Positions 38,094-47,232 are shown, counted from the stretch's first letter. The stretch is DNA of 64,000 nucleotides from Streptomyces mobaraensis NBRC 13819 = DSM 40847 (GCF_017916255.1 NZ_CP072827.1:7465501-7529500); one strand, 5' to 3'. Numbers and translations are program-made. The notes: generated by a model from the letters alone, not told the origin.

Positions 38094-38822
38094 ATGGCGG
38101 ACGACACCCTGCCCACCGGCGGGACGACCGGCGCGAACGGCCACGACCCCCACGTCCCCGGACACGGCGACGACACGACGGAACGGCGGCACATCAGCCG
38201 CAAGACCGTGCTCAAGGCGGCCCTCCTCGCCGTACCCCTGCCCGCCCTGCTGGGCGGCGGCGTGGCGCTGGCCCGCGACCACCGGCCCGCCGACGCGCCC
38301 CTGCCCCCCACCCCGTACTGCGACGACGGCGACGAGCCCACCCCGCCCCAGATAGAAGGCCCCTACTTCAAGCCGAGCTCACCCGAGCGCTCCTCCCTGC
38401 TCGAACCGGGTATGCGCGGCACCCGCCTCACGGTCGCCGGCTTCGTCTTCGGCCCGACCTGCCGGCCCGTCGCCCACGCCCTGCTGGACTTCTGGCAGGC
38501 CGACAACGCCGGCGCCTACGACAACCGCGGCTACCGGCTTCGGGGCCACCAATACACCGACGAGCGGGGGGCGTTCACCCTCACGACCATCGTCCCCGGC
38601 CTCTACCCCGGCCGCACCCGCCACCTCCACGTCAAGGTCCAGGCGCCGGGCGGCCCCCTCCTCACGACCCAGCTCTACTTCCCCGGCGAACCCCGCAACC
38701 AGACCGACTCCCTCTTCGACCCGCGGCTGCTGATGACGGTCCGTCAGGCAGGACCCGCGAAGGAGGCCGCCTTCGACTTCGTCGTCAACCCCGGCGTGCC
38801 CGGCGCGGCGCGCGGACGCTGA
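38094..38822 (+). CDS. TAT-exported intradiol ring-cleavage (protocatechuate 3,4-dioxygenase-like) dioxygenase
   Basis: The protein has 242 residues; GAGGAGG is 6 bp before the ATG. Residues 23-55 form a TAT-like signal: ERRHISRKTVLKAALLAVPL followed by LLGGGVALA. The mature part starts with the family's PYFKPSSPERSSL and has the non-haem Fe(III) ligands in order: Tyr in AGAYDN, Tyr in GLYPGRTR, then His-x-His in RHLHVKV. FWQADNAG is also conserved. Folded export with iron loaded would explain TAT use. It should open catechol-type rings outside the cell, perhaps on lignin or humic material. The AraC gene upstream is the likely regulator. Confidence 0.9.
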   Translation: MADDTLPTGGTTGANGHDPHVPGHGDDTTERRHISRKTVLKAALLAVPLPALLGGGVALARDHRPADAPLPPTPYCDDGDEPTPPQIEGPYFKPSSPERSSLLEPGMRGTRLTVAGFVFGPTCRPVAHALLDFWQADNAGAYDNRGYRLRGHQYTDERGAFTLTTIVPGLYPGRTRHLHVKVQAPGGPLLTTQLYFPGEPRNQTDSLFDPRLLMTVRQAGPAKEAAFDFVVNPGVPGAARGR

Positions 38823-38832
38823 CCGCGCCACC

Positions 38833-38879
38833 GGCCGGCGGGGCGCGCCGTACATCGGCGGCGGCACGCCCCGCCGGCC
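38833..38879. terminator. Hairpin between convergent dioxygenase and TetR genes
   Basis: GGCCGGCGGGGCG (38833-38845) and CGCCCCGCCGGCC (38867-38879) are perfect 13-bp arms. They start 11 bp after the dioxygenase stop and lie 65 bp from the TetR stop, so the hairpin can act in both directions. Confidence 0.75.
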
Positions 38880-38944
38880 CGTCCCGCGCCGGACCGCCGA
38901 CGGCTCGGGAGGCAAGCGACGCGGGGGGTGAGGGCGGGACTGCG

Positions 38945-39595
38945 TCAGGCCCCGGCTCCGCGGGCCCCGCCCGGCAGCGGGGTGATCGACGTGATCGCGG
39001 CGTCGAGGAGGGCCTGGACCCGGCCGCCCGTGAACCTCGTGGGCGCGATGGGGAACATCGTCATCCAGCCGTCGGCGATGGCGGCCAGCTGGTCGGCGAG
39101 CAGGTCGGCGGGGATGTCGTCGCGGACGGTGCCCTGTGCCTGCCCGGCCGTCAGGAGCGAGGCGAGCGGGTCGCGGTGGCGGGCGTGGCGCTGCTCGATG
39201 ACGGCGGCGAAGGCCGGTTCGTACCGTGCGTGGACGAGCAGTTGGGACATCACGGGCCAGAACTCGGGGTCGCCGGTGGCGCGGGACAGCCACCGTTCCA
39301 GGACCGCCCTGATGCCGGGCCCGTCCCGGCCGGGCTCCAGCATGGCGTCGAAGCCGTCGAACCGGCTCCGGGTCACCGCGGCGACCAACTCGTCCTTGTT
39401 CGCGAAGCAGTACGTCACCGTCCCGGTGGTGCATCCCGCGCGCTGGGCCACCTGGCGCGGGGAGGTGCTGGCGTAGCCCTCCCGCGCGATCACCGAGGCC
39501 GCCGCCTCCAGGAGATCGGCCCGTCTCGCTTCGTGGTCGCCCGTCGGCCGCCCGCGCCGCCTGGCCGACCCGCCTGGCCGACCCGCCTCCGTCAC
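38945..39595 (-). CDS. TetR-family transcriptional regulator
   Basis: The protein has 216 residues with a probable GTG start. The DNA-binding domain covers ~15-65: RRADLLEAAASVIAREGYAS, SPRQVAQRAGCTTGTVTYCF, then ANKDELVAAV. The C-terminal helical domain (PEFWPVMSQLLVHARYEPAFA) follows the BetI/TetR_C_6 pattern. No strong ribosome site is visible, so the start could be a few codons off. A near-palindrome of the TAACG-N2-CGTTA type lies 60 bp upstream and is its probable operator. It diverges from a DUF1345 membrane protein, the likely target. Confidence 0.9.
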   Translation of the reverse strand: MTEAGRPGGSARRRGRPTGDHEARRADLLEAAASVIAREGYASTSPRQVAQRAGCTTGTVTYCFANKDELVAAVTRSRFDGFDAMLEPGRDGPGIRAVLERWLSRATGDPEFWPVMSQLLVHARYEPAFAAVIEQRHARHRDPLASLLTAGQAQGTVRDDIPADLLADQLAAIADGWMTMFPIAPTRFTGGRVQALLDAAITSITPLPGGARGAGA

Positions 39596-39655
39596 CGGCG
39601 GTCGCCGGGCGGGTCGGATTCTCGGGCATCCTGCGATTTTGCCACCCCATTAACG

Positions 39656-39667
39656 TAACGCTCGTTG
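39656..39667. promoter_or_regulatory. Candidate TetR operator between divergent genes
   Basis: TAACGCTCGTTG is one base from a perfect TAACG-N2-CGTTA dyad. It lies in the 210-bp divergent gap between the TetR gene and the DUF1345 gene, in an AT-richer patch. Confidence 0.5.
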
Positions 39668-39806
39668 TGCACATTGGTCCGCACCGACGGAACCACCGCG
39701 AGACACGCCCCCGATGCCGCCGCCCGGGCGCCGGAGCCCTCATAGCATCGGCCGGGACCTTGTCGTCAGTGCCGACCCGGCGACGACCGTTCAGAGAGGC
39801 TCGTCC

Positions 39807-40472
39807 GTGCACCGCTGGCTTTCCGAACGGCGCCGATCGACGGTGAGTCTGGCCCTCGCGGTGATCGCGGCGGCGGTCCTCCCCAACGGCGGCGCGGGGG
39901 ACGTCTCGACAGCGGACATCGGGGTGTTCGTCCTCTTCGCCTACCTGCTCCCGTACCTCGCGTTGACCTTGGCCGCCTTCTGGGGCGTCGACCCGGGACA
40001 GGTCCGGTCGTGGGCCCGTCGCGAAGCCCGCGGCACGTTCATGCAGCGCTACGTCCTCGGAACCGCGCCCGGACCCGGGGCGTCCCTCTTCATCGCGGCC
40101 GCGGCCCTGGTGGTGGCGGTGCTCTGGCTCCCCGGCCGCCTCGGCACCGCCTTCCCCGTCGTCCCGCGCACGCTGGTGGCCCTCGCCCTGGTCGTCGTCG
40201 CCTGGGTCTGCGTGGTGCTGGCCTTCGCGGTCACCTTCCAGGCCGACAACCTCGTGGAGGACGAGCGGGCGCTCGACTTCCCCGGGGGAGAGGCCCCGGC
40301 CTGGGCCGACTACGTCTACTTCGCCCTGGCGGCGATGACGACGTTCGGCACCACCGACGTCAACGTGACCTCGCGGGACATGCGGCGGACGGTGGCGGCG
40401 AACACGGTCGTCGCGTACGTCTTCAACACCGTCACGGTGGCGAGTCTGGTGTCCGCGCTGGGCCGCCGCTAG
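39807..40472 (+). CDS. DUF1345-family integral membrane protein
   Basis: The protein has 221 residues from a GTG with GAGAGG about 9 bp upstream. It has about five hydrophobic segments, at residues ~13-28, 35-58, 85-105, 115-145 and 195-215. Conserved DUF1345 signatures include [19 protein letters not shown] and [20 protein letters not shown], the latter resembling a K-channel pore-like loop. Function is unknown for the family. It is divergent from the TetR gene and probably repressed by it. Confidence 0.85.
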   Translation: MHRWLSERRRSTVSLALAVIAAAVLPNGGAGDVSTADIGVFVLFAYLLPYLALTLAAFWGVDPGQVRSWARREARGTFMQRYVLGTAPGPGASLFIAAAALVVAVLWLPGRLGTAFPVVPRTLVALALVVVAWVCVVLAFAVTFQADNLVEDERALDFPGGEAPAWADYVYFALAAMTTFGTTDVNVTSRDMRRTVAANTVVAYVFNTVTVASLVSALGRR

Positions 40473-40494
40473 CACCGCGGCGGCGGAACGGCCG

Positions 40495-40840
40495 TCAGCG
40501 CTTCGGCGGCGACAGCGTCCGGCGGCGGTGGACGCTGTCCGAGACGCGGTCCAGCGTCCAGGCGGCGTGCGGCGTCGGCGTACTGAGAACGGACGGGACG
40601 AACCGCGGCCGCGGCCGCCGCACGGCGGCGAGGTCCTCGTGCGTCCGGTCGCCGGCGAGCCGGTCGGCGAGCAGTGTTCCGAGGCAGGGGGACGGGGCGA
40701 GGCCGTGGCCGTTGCGGCCGACGGCGTAGAAGACGTTCTTCGCCGCCTCTCCGGCGACCGGCGGCAGCGACGACGTCATCGCGATCCACCCGCCCCAGGC
40801 GCGCCGCGCCGCGACGTCGCCGAGCGCGACGGGAACCGCT
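40495..40840 (-). pseudogene. C-terminal remnant of a DAO-type FAD-dependent amine/amino-acid oxidoreductase
   Basis: On the minus strand the frame reads ALGDVAARRAWGGWIAMTSS, then LPPVAGEAAKNVFYAVGRNG, then HGLAPSPCLGTLLADRLAG. This is the C-terminal FAD-binding end of the glycine oxidase/gamma-glutamylputrescine oxidase group. The N-terminal GxGxxG Rossmann motif and about 300 residues are missing. Upstream sequence turns into the leader of the LLM gene, so the gene was cut by deletion or insertion there. Confidence 0.75.
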
Positions 40841-41017
40841 CGTGGAAGCCGCGGCCGTGCCGAGCCGCGGTGGGAGGGAAAATCATGCGCGCTGCGCGGC
40901 CGGGTACGGCACGATGGGCCGGTGCGGGCGCGCCCGCCCCCTCGGGGGGCGGGCGAAGATATCGGAGGGACCCTCCGCTACGGTGTCGGTCAACGATCTA
41001 CCTAGGGGGGATTCCCG

Positions 41018-41914
41018 ATGACGAACCAGACCGACCGGCCTCTCCGTTTCGCCGTCAACATGTTCAGTACGGGCACCGGCGCCGAATGGCGCGCCAAGTG
41101 CCGCCGGGCCGAGGAGCTCGGCTACGACGTGATCCTGGTGGCCGACCACCTGGGCATGCCGGCCCCGTTCCCGTTCCTGGTGGCCGCCGGGGAGGTCACC
41201 GAGCGGCCCCGGCTGGGGACCTACGTCCTCAATGCCGGCTTCTGGAACCCGGCCCTGCTCGCCCGCGAAGTGGCCACGACCGACCAACTCACCGGCGGCC
41301 GGCTGGAACTGGGCCTCGGAGCCGGCTACGTGCAGGCCGAGCACGAGAGCGCCGGACTGCCCTTCGGCTCACCGCGCGAGCGCGTGGACCACCTGGTCCG
41401 CACCGTGACCGAGGTCGGCCGGCTGCTCGCGGACCCGGACCGCGTGCCCGCGGCCGCCCAGCCCCGGGTTCCGGTGGTGATCGGCGGGAGCGGCGACCGC
41501 GTCATGCGCGCGGCCGCCCGGCACGCCACCACCATGTCCTTCACCGGAGGCGGCATCGGTCCCGGCGGCGTGCCGCAGTTGCTGGCCCCCGCCGCCCTCG
41601 AGGAGCGCGTCGCGCTCTACCGCCGCTTCGAGGCCGAACGACCGGCCGAACTGGCGCCCGCCGAGCTGAACTTCCTGGTGCAGATCGTGACCGTCGACGG
41701 CGACCCCTTCGCGAAGAAGGGCGACCTGATGGGAGACGTGTCCCACTTCACGGAAGAGGACCTGCTGACCCACCCCTCCCTCCTGTCCGGTTCGGTCACG
41801 GAGATCGCCGCCCGCCTGCACGCCCACCAAGCGCGTTACGGCTTCAGTTACTTCACCATTCTGGAGCCGTACATGGAGGAGTTCGCCCCGGTGCTGGAGC
41901 ACCTGCGCGCCTGA
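41018..41914 (+). CDS. LLM-class F420-dependent oxidoreductase (TIGR03621-like)
   Basis: The protein has 298 residues; GGGGGGA lies 7 bp before the ATG. The opening RFAVNMFSTGTGAEWRAKCR and the segment AEELGYDVILVADHLGMPAP are luciferase-like barrel motifs. TDQLTGGRLELGLGAGY is the characteristic cofactor-phosphate loop, and PVVIGGSGDRVMRAAARHA the second cofactor contact. Such enzymes transfer hydride from or to F420. The family has many members per Streptomyces genome, and the substrate cannot be assigned. The gene overlies the broken end of the oxidase remnant. Confidence 0.9.
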   Translation: MTNQTDRPLRFAVNMFSTGTGAEWRAKCRRAEELGYDVILVADHLGMPAPFPFLVAAGEVTERPRLGTYVLNAGFWNPALLAREVATTDQLTGGRLELGLGAGYVQAEHESAGLPFGSPRERVDHLVRTVTEVGRLLADPDRVPAAAQPRVPVVIGGSGDRVMRAAARHATTMSFTGGGIGPGGVPQLLAPAALEERVALYRRFEAERPAELAPAELNFLVQIVTVDGDPFAKKGDLMGDVSHFTEEDLLTHPSLLSGSVTEIAARLHAHQARYGFSYFTILEPYMEEFAPVLEHLRA

Positions 41915-42065
41915 CCGGCCGGCACGCCCCTTCCTGTGCGCGAGTGATGACAAACCTCACTTCAGCTCGTACGCGCGCCACGGGATGCTCGGTAGCGCAG
42001 CAGCCAAGGGCGGCCTCCGGCCCGGCCGTCCGGCTCCCCGCGCGCCACAGGAAAGGGGCGGCCCC

Positions 42066-42695
42066 GTGCCGGAACCGTCCGGGAAGCCCGGCGTCCACCG
42101 ACCGTCGAAGACCGGGACGGCGCGAATCCTCGCCGTCTCGCTCCTCCGCTGGGCGGCGCGGCGACCACTGCCGCAACAGGCCGACGGCGCACGCCGCTTC
42201 GCGCACTCGTCGGACGTCCGCCAGACGCTGACACTGCTCCTCCTGGTGGAGACCGTCACCGCGTGCTGCGCCTCCGCGGTGCTGCCCCCGGTGTTCAGGG
42301 CCTGCCACGCGGTCTTCGAAGCGCTGCTCGTCCTCGCCGGCTTCGGTGCCGTCGCCGCGACGGCACGGAACCCGCACCTGGTCTCCCCGTCCCGGCTGGT
42401 CCTGCGTACGGGCTGCCTCGGCAGCCTGACGGTGCCCGGCGCCTCGGTCGTGTCCGTCACGCGCGCCCCCCGGACCGTCGCCGGCCTGGGCATCCGCCGG
42501 GTCCCCGGCGAGCCGCGGGCCGTGGCCTGCTCGGCCGGCGGCGCGGTGGACCTGTGCCTCCGGCTCGACCCGCCGGTCGTCCTCGACCTCGGAAAGACGG
42601 GGACGGCGACGCGGGTGGACACCGTCTACCTCTCGGCGGACGCGCCGGACGCCCTGGCCCGAGCCGTACGGGAGGCCGCCGCGCTCCGGCACTGA
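42066..42695 (+). CDS. Membrane protein of unknown function
   Basis: The protein has 209 residues from GTG 42066, with GAAAGG about 9 bp upstream. A basic N-terminus (~45 residues) precedes two hydrophobic helices at ~50-67 (TLTLLLLVETVTACCASAVL) and ~75-92. A soluble beta-rich C-terminus follows (RLVLRTGCLGSLTVPGASVV, then CLRLDPPVVLD), which resembles a PH-like domain of small actinobacterial membrane proteins. I do not recognise a named family. Confidence 0.7.
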   Translation: MPEPSGKPGVHRPSKTGTARILAVSLLRWAARRPLPQQADGARRFAHSSDVRQTLTLLLLVETVTACCASAVLPPVFRACHAVFEALLVLAGFGAVAATARNPHLVSPSRLVLRTGCLGSLTVPGASVVSVTRAPRTVAGLGIRRVPGEPRAVACSAGGAVDLCLRLDPPVVLDLGKTGTATRVDTVYLSADAPDALARAVREAAALRH

Positions 42696-42973
42696 ACACC
42701 CTCCGGCACCGAACCGGCGGAGCGTCCCCGGACCGACCCGTACCCCGGCCCCGCGTGCTTCGGCCCCGGCCGGTGGCTGTCCACGGACGCGAAGCCCGTG
42801 TTCACGAGGCGTTCTTCCCCGGAGAGCCTGAGGCACGGCCGCGCCGTCGCCGCTGCGCCGAGCCGTATAGGACCTGGGTATGACATCGCATCTGGCGCCA
42901 TGGTCCGACGCCAGGGAGCCGTGCGGGACGGGACAGTGGGGACATCAGCCGAACGAGGGTGAGGAGCCCGCCG

Positions 42974-43459
42974 ATGTCCCCGATCCGCCGGACCGTCCGC
43001 ACCACCGCCCGCGCCTTCCTGGCGCTCCCGGCCGGGTGGGCGGCGGTGGCCCTGACGCTGGCCGGCCGCCCGCGCCAGGCGGCCCGGCTCCAGGGCCGGA
43101 TCGCCGGCGGCGAAGGCTGGACCGGCGGCCGGGTGCTGGGCCGGGCCGTGCTCGGACTGCCCCTGGACCTGGCGGCCTTCGGCCTGATCGGCTTCGCGCT
43201 GTTCAACTCCGTACGCAACTTCGGCTACCCCGTCTGGTACCTGGACACCGACTACCACCACGCCTGGGGCGGCCCGACCCTCGCCGGCGTCTGGGCCGTC
43301 CACGCGGGCGGGTGGCTGCTGTGCCTGGCGCTGCTCCTGCACTGGCCCGTGCGGTGGCTCGCGAACGGCCGGCGGGCGGTGGCCCGCCGGGTGACGGGCG
43401 GCGGGGGCGCTCGGCGCGGGCCGGCGGCGCCGGAGCCGGTCGCGGCGCGGTGCGCGTAG
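42974..43459 (+). CDS. Putative sensor-domain-like membrane protein
   Basis: The protein has 161 residues with a ribosome site in GGTGAGGAG. The layout (RAFLALPAGWAAVALTLAGR, FNSVRNFGYPVWYLDTDYHH, then a C-terminal helix WLLCLALLLHWPVRWLA) resembles the membrane sensor domain that often precedes actinobacterial histidine kinases. No kinase is attached here, so it may be a free-standing version. The polar C-terminus is Gly/Arg/Ala-rich. Confidence 0.65.
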   Translation: MSPIRRTVRTTARAFLALPAGWAAVALTLAGRPRQAARLQGRIAGGEGWTGGRVLGRAVLGLPLDLAAFGLIGFALFNSVRNFGYPVWYLDTDYHHAWGGPTLAGVWAVHAGGWLLCLALLLHWPVRWLANGRRAVARRVTGGGGARRGPAAPEPVAARCA

Positions 43460-43507
43460 CCGCGGTCGGCGGGGGTGCTCGGCGCCGGGCCGCGGCCCGC
43501 GGGAAGC

Positions 43508-44500
43508 TCAGCGCGGGCCGTCGGCGGCCCGGGCCGGCGCCGACGGCGGCCGGTGCGACGCGCTGTGGAAGGCCCGGCGGTAGGCGCTGGGAGTGGTGCC
43601 CAGGGCGCCGAGGAAGCGCCTGCGCAGGTTGGTCGCGGACGACAGCCCGGTACGGCGGGCGACGGCGTCCACCGCCAGGTCCGAGGTCTCCAGCAGCTCG
43701 CGGGCCGCGGCGATCCGCCGGGCGAGCAGCCACTGCCCCGGACTGACGCCGAGCTGCTCGGTGAAGCGGCGGGCGAGGGTGCGCGTGGAGCAGCCGGCCC
43801 GGGCCGCCAGCCGGTCGAGCGTCAGCGGCTCGTGCAGCCGGGCCGCGGCCCAGTCCAGCAGCGGCGCGAGCGAACTGTCGATCTGCGCGGGGTGCGGCGG
43901 GGCGGCGTACTGCAGCTGCCCGCCCTCGCGGTGCGGCGGCATCACCATGTTCCGGGCGACCCGCGCCGCGTAACCGGCACCGTGGTCGGCGCGCACCAGG
44001 TGCAGGCACAGGTCGATCCCGGCACCGGAGCCCGCGCTGGTCGCGATGTCGCCGTGGTCCACGTACAGCACGTCCCGTTCGAGGCGCACGGCGGGGAACC
44101 GCGCGGCGAACTCCTCGGCCTGCGCCCAGTGGGTGGTCGCCGAACGGCCGTCCAGGAGCCCCGCGTACGCCAGGGCGAAGGCGCCGGAACAGATGCTGAC
44201 CACGCGCGCCCCCCGCTCGTGCGCCCGGCGTATGGCCCGCACGACGGCGTCCGACGGAGGTTCCGCGAGGGGCAGCCAGCCCGGGACGACCACGGTGTCG
44301 GCCCGGTCGAGGGCGTCGAGCCCCTCGGTGACGACCATGTCGTACCCGGCGAGCGTGGGGACGGGACCGGGCCGCTCGGCGCACACGCCGAAGCGGTACC
44401 GGACCGGCAGGCCGCGTCGCGTGACGCCGAACACATCGGCGGCGCAGGCGAGTTCGAAGGTCGACTGAGGCGCGTGGACGAGTGCCGCTACACGGTGCAT
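43508..44500 (-). CDS. GlxA-family regulator: DJ-1/PfpI-like domain plus AraC helix-turn-helix
   Basis: The protein has 330 residues. Residues ~3-175 form a class I glutamine amidotransferase-like domain, with VVSICSGAFALAYAGLLDGR at the nucleophile-elbow position and TTHWAQAEEFAARFP after it, typical of GlxA/FtrA. Residues ~225-315 carry the AraC double helix-turn-helix (LDRLAARAGCSTRTLARRF and VARRTGLSSATNLRRRF). It diverges from a cupin gene 70 bp away, which it probably regulates. The ligand is unknown. Confidence 0.92.
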   Translation of the reverse strand: MHRVAALVHAPQSTFELACAADVFGVTRRGLPVRYRFGVCAERPGPVPTLAGYDMVVTEGLDALDRADTVVVPGWLPLAEPPSDAVVRAIRRAHERGARVVSICSGAFALAYAGLLDGRSATTHWAQAEEFAARFPAVRLERDVLYVDHGDIATSAGSGAGIDLCLHLVRADHGAGYAARVARNMVMPPHREGGQLQYAAPPHPAQIDSSLAPLLDWAAARLHEPLTLDRLAARAGCSTRTLARRFTEQLGVSPGQWLLARRIAAARELLETSDLAVDAVARRTGLSSATNLRRRFLGALGTTPSAYRRAFHSASHRPPSAPARAADGPR

Positions 44501-44570
44501 GGCAGGAAAGTACCTCAGGACGTCAAACGAGACACTGGGCGGGGCGCGGGGAACAGGTGAGGCTTGCCCC

Positions 44571-44966
44571 ATGACGAACACGACACAGCCGACCACGGAC
44601 ACCACGCACACCACGCACTCCACGGACGCCGCGGCGCCCGCGGGCGGGCAGGTGCCCGGCTACGCGTGGGCCGCCGTACAGGACGCCCCGGCCCGCACCC
44701 TCTTCCCCGGCATCCGGCTGCGCTCGCTGTGGAGCGGGGAGAACGGCGCGACGGCGCACGTGGTGGAGATGGACCCCGGCGCGTGCTGGGAGGGCATCGA
44801 CGTCCACGAACCGGGCCCGGAGGAGGTGTTCGTGGTCTCCGGCGTCTTCAACGACGGCGAGCGCGACTACCCCGCGGGCACCTTCCTCCACGCCCCCGCC
44901 GGCTCCTCCCACATCCCGCAGACGACGACGGGCTGCACCATCTTCGTCTTCTACCCGGAGGGCTAG
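44571..44966 (+). CDS. Small cupin-domain protein (ChrR-like cupin)
   Basis: The protein has 131 residues. The N-terminal 30 are Thr-rich and disordered. The cupin barrel shows VHEPGPEEVFVVSGVFNDGE (metal-binding His/Glu cluster) and YPAGTFLHAPAGSSHIP with the second His, followed by the closing strand CTIFVFYPEG. The role may be metal-dependent sensing or a small dioxygenase/isomerase activity. It is divergently paired with a GlxA-type regulator. Confidence 0.85.
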   Translation: MTNTTQPTTDTTHTTHSTDAAAPAGGQVPGYAWAAVQDAPARTLFPGIRLRSLWSGENGATAHVVEMDPGACWEGIDVHEPGPEEVFVVSGVFNDGERDYPAGTFLHAPAGSSHIPQTTTGCTIFVFYPEG

Positions 44967-45003
44967 GCGCCCCGCCCGGGAGCCGGCCGTGCGGCGGGGC
45001 GCC
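44966..45003. terminator. Hairpin between cupin gene and convergent hypothetical gene
   Basis: GGCGCCCCGCC (44966-44976) and GGCGGGGCGCC (44993-45003) are perfect 11-bp arms. The hairpin starts at the last base of the cupin stop codon and ends 19 bp before the stop of the opposing gene. Confidence 0.7.
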
Positions 45004-45022
45004 CGTCCGGCGCGGAGCCCGT

Positions 45023-45592
45023 TCAGGAGGCCCCGTCCGCCGCCTCCCCGTGGACCGCCCCCCGCAACTCCCGCGAGAGGTCGATGAGTTCGCCCGCGAA
45101 CAGGTCCACGGCGCGGTTCCGGAACTCCTCCGGCGTCAGCCGCACCGGCACGTCCTCGCCGACCCGGCCGACGATGACCCCGGCCGGCGACTCCGCCTTC
45201 GCCTCGTCCTCCGCGTCGGTGCCGTCGAGAGCGCGCGCGAGGGCGCCGGCGACCGAGGACCGGGCCGACTTGGCCACGCTCAGGTCGTCCAGGGCGAAGC
45301 CGATGTAGGCGGCGACCAGGGTGCCGGACTCGTCGACGACGCGAATGCCCTTCGGGATCGCGTTGCCGCCGCGCGCCGTGAGCGTGGCGACGCCCGAGGC
45401 GGCCCCGGTCAGCGACAGTTCGGCCCGGACCGTCCGCGGGTTGGCGAACCGGTCGTCGGGCTCCTTCCCCCCGAGGCGCTCCGCCTCCAGCCGCCCCTCG
45501 GCCGACCCCTCGGCCCGGCGCCGTTCCTCCTCCGCGTCACGGCCTCCGACAGCCCGTTCGTCGCCTCCGGCCGACCGCTCGTCCACCGCCAT
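45023..45592 (-). CDS. Hypothetical actinobacterial protein
   Basis: The protein has 189 residues; GGGAGGGA lies just upstream of the ATG. The first 45 residues are charged and probably disordered (Arg/Glu/Gly-rich). The middle is a compact alternating segment: TVRAELSLTGAASGVATLTA, GIRVVDESGTLVAAYIGFAL. The C-terminus is helical (TPEEFRNRAVDLFAGELIDL). No signal peptide or membrane helix. I do not recognise the family. Confidence 0.7.
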   Translation of the reverse strand: MAVDERSAGGDERAVGGRDAEEERRRAEGSAEGRLEAERLGGKEPDDRFANPRTVRAELSLTGAASGVATLTARGGNAIPKGIRVVDESGTLVAAYIGFALDDLSVAKSARSSVAGALARALDGTDAEDEAKAESPAGVIVGRVGEDVPVRLTPEEFRNRAVDLFAGELIDLSRELRGAVHGEAADGAS

Positions 45593-45783
45593 GGCGATCC
45601 CTCCCCGCCCCCTCGCCGGTGTGTCTCCCACCGTGTTCCCCGCCTCCGGCCGGCGATGCGCACCGGCCGAAGGCGGACGGCGCGGCCCGCCGTCACCGAC
45701 AGCGATCATGTGGCGGTAGCCTCACGCGAGGAACGGCGGGCGCACGGGCGCCCGTACGAAGAGCCACCCCAGGAGGACCAGCG

Positions 45784-47109
45784 ATGGCGCTCGAGCACGA
45801 CCGGGCCGCCCAGCGCGGCGAGGAGATCCTCGCCGTTTTCGACACCGCGTTCGCGCAGCTGCTGGCGGCCGACCCGGCCGCCTTCCGGGTCAAGTTCCGG
45901 AAGATGGCCGCCTCCGCCTTCGCCTTCTACCGGGGCACGGCCTGCCTCTTCTACCACGACCTGGCCCACGAGCGGGACGCCGGCCCCTACCTGGACGACC
46001 GCACGTCCCGGGTGTGGATCCACGGCGACCTGCACGCCGAGAACTTCGGCACCTACATGGACGCCGGCGGACGGCTGGTCTTCAACGTCAACGACTTCGA
46101 CGAGGCGTACGTCGGCCCGTTCCTCTGGGACCTCAAGCGCTTCGCCGCCTCCGTGGCGCTGCTCGGCCACGCCAAGGCGCTCAGCGACGCCACCATCACC
46201 GAGCTGGTGCGGATCTACGCCGCCGCCTACCGGGAGCGCGTCCACGCCCTCGCCACGGGCGCCAAGGACGACGAGATCCCGCCCTTCACCCTCGACACCG
46301 CGCAGGGCCCGCTCCTCGACGCCCTGCGCGAGGCGCGCGCCCGCACGCGCTTCGGCCTCCTCTCGACCATGACCGAGATCCGCGAGCACGACCGGCGCTT
46401 CCTCGACGGCGGCGGCTCGATACCGCTGGACGCCGCGACGCGTGCCAAGGTCCTGGAAGCCTTCGACGGCTACCTGGAGACGCTGCCCGACAGCAGCCGG
46501 GTCCGCCCCGACTCCCACCGCGTCAAGGACGTCGTCGGCCGCCGCGGCATCGGCATCGGCAGCGCCGGCCTGCCCTCGTACAACATCCTCTTGGAAGGCA
46601 ACAGCGACGCCCTGGAGAACGACGTCGTCATCTACATGAAGCAGGCGCAGACCCCCGCGGTCTCCCGGCACGTCACCGACCCGGCCGTCCGCGCCTACTT
46701 CACGCACGAGGGCCACCGCACGGTGATCTCCCAGCGCGCCCTCCAGGCGCACGCCGACCCGTGGCTGGGCTGGACCGAGCTCGACGGCGCCGGGCAGCTG
46801 GTCGCGGAGGTCTCCCCGTACGCCGTCGACCTCGACTGGTCCGACATCGACGACCCGGAGCAGATCGCCGCCGTCGTCGCCGACCTCGGCCGCGCGACCG
46901 CCACCATGCACGCCGCCGCCGACGACACCAGCGGCCACTCCCTGGTGCCGTTCTCCACCGAGCACGCCATCGACGCCGCGATCGCCGCCGACGAGACCGG
47001 CTTCGCCGAACTGCTCACCGACTTCGCCCACAGCTACGGCGCCCGGGCCCGCGAGGACCACCGGATCTTCGTCGACCTCTTCCGCAACGGCCGCATCCCG
47101 GGCCTGTAA
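45784..47109 (+). CDS. DUF2252-family protein (kinase-like fold)
   Basis: The protein has 441 residues; AGGAGGA is 7 bp before the ATG. DUF2252 motifs are clear: FRKMAASAFAFYRGTACLFY near residue 40, WIHGDLHAENFGTY near 80 and FNVNDFDEAYVGPFLWDLKR after it. HGDLHxENF and NDFDE resemble the catalytic HxDxxxxN and metal-binding DxD of aminoglycoside/choline kinase-like folds, so phosphotransfer is plausible though unproven. The GRATATMHAAADD segment near the end is also typical. The family is widespread and uncharacterised. Confidence 0.9.
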   Translation: MALEHDRAAQRGEEILAVFDTAFAQLLAADPAAFRVKFRKMAASAFAFYRGTACLFYHDLAHERDAGPYLDDRTSRVWIHGDLHAENFGTYMDAGGRLVFNVNDFDEAYVGPFLWDLKRFAASVALLGHAKALSDATITELVRIYAAAYRERVHALATGAKDDEIPPFTLDTAQGPLLDALREARARTRFGLLSTMTEIREHDRRFLDGGGSIPLDAATRAKVLEAFDGYLETLPDSSRVRPDSHRVKDVVGRRGIGIGSAGLPSYNILLEGNSDALENDVVIYMKQAQTPAVSRHVTDPAVRAYFTHEGHRTVISQRALQAHADPWLGWTELDGAGQLVAEVSPYAVDLDWSDIDDPEQIAAVVADLGRATATMHAAADDTSGHSLVPFSTEHAIDAAIAADETGFAELLTDFAHSYGARAREDHRIFVDLFRNGRIPGL

Positions 47110-47124
47110 CCGAGGCACGACCCG

Positions 47125-47148
47125 CCCCGGGGCACCGCCGCCCCGGGG
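47125..47148. terminator. Hairpin after the DUF2252 gene
   Basis: CCCCGGGGC and GCCCCGGGG are 9-bp arms around ACCGCC, beginning 16 bp after the stop. It may also shield the opposing oxidase remnant. Confidence 0.55.
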
Positions 47149-47232
47149 TCCGGCCACCCGCCGGAGCGTCACCGGACGCGAGCGGTAGCGGTCCGGAAAA
47201 CGCCGCTGAGCCGAGGGAGAGGGGGCGGCCCC

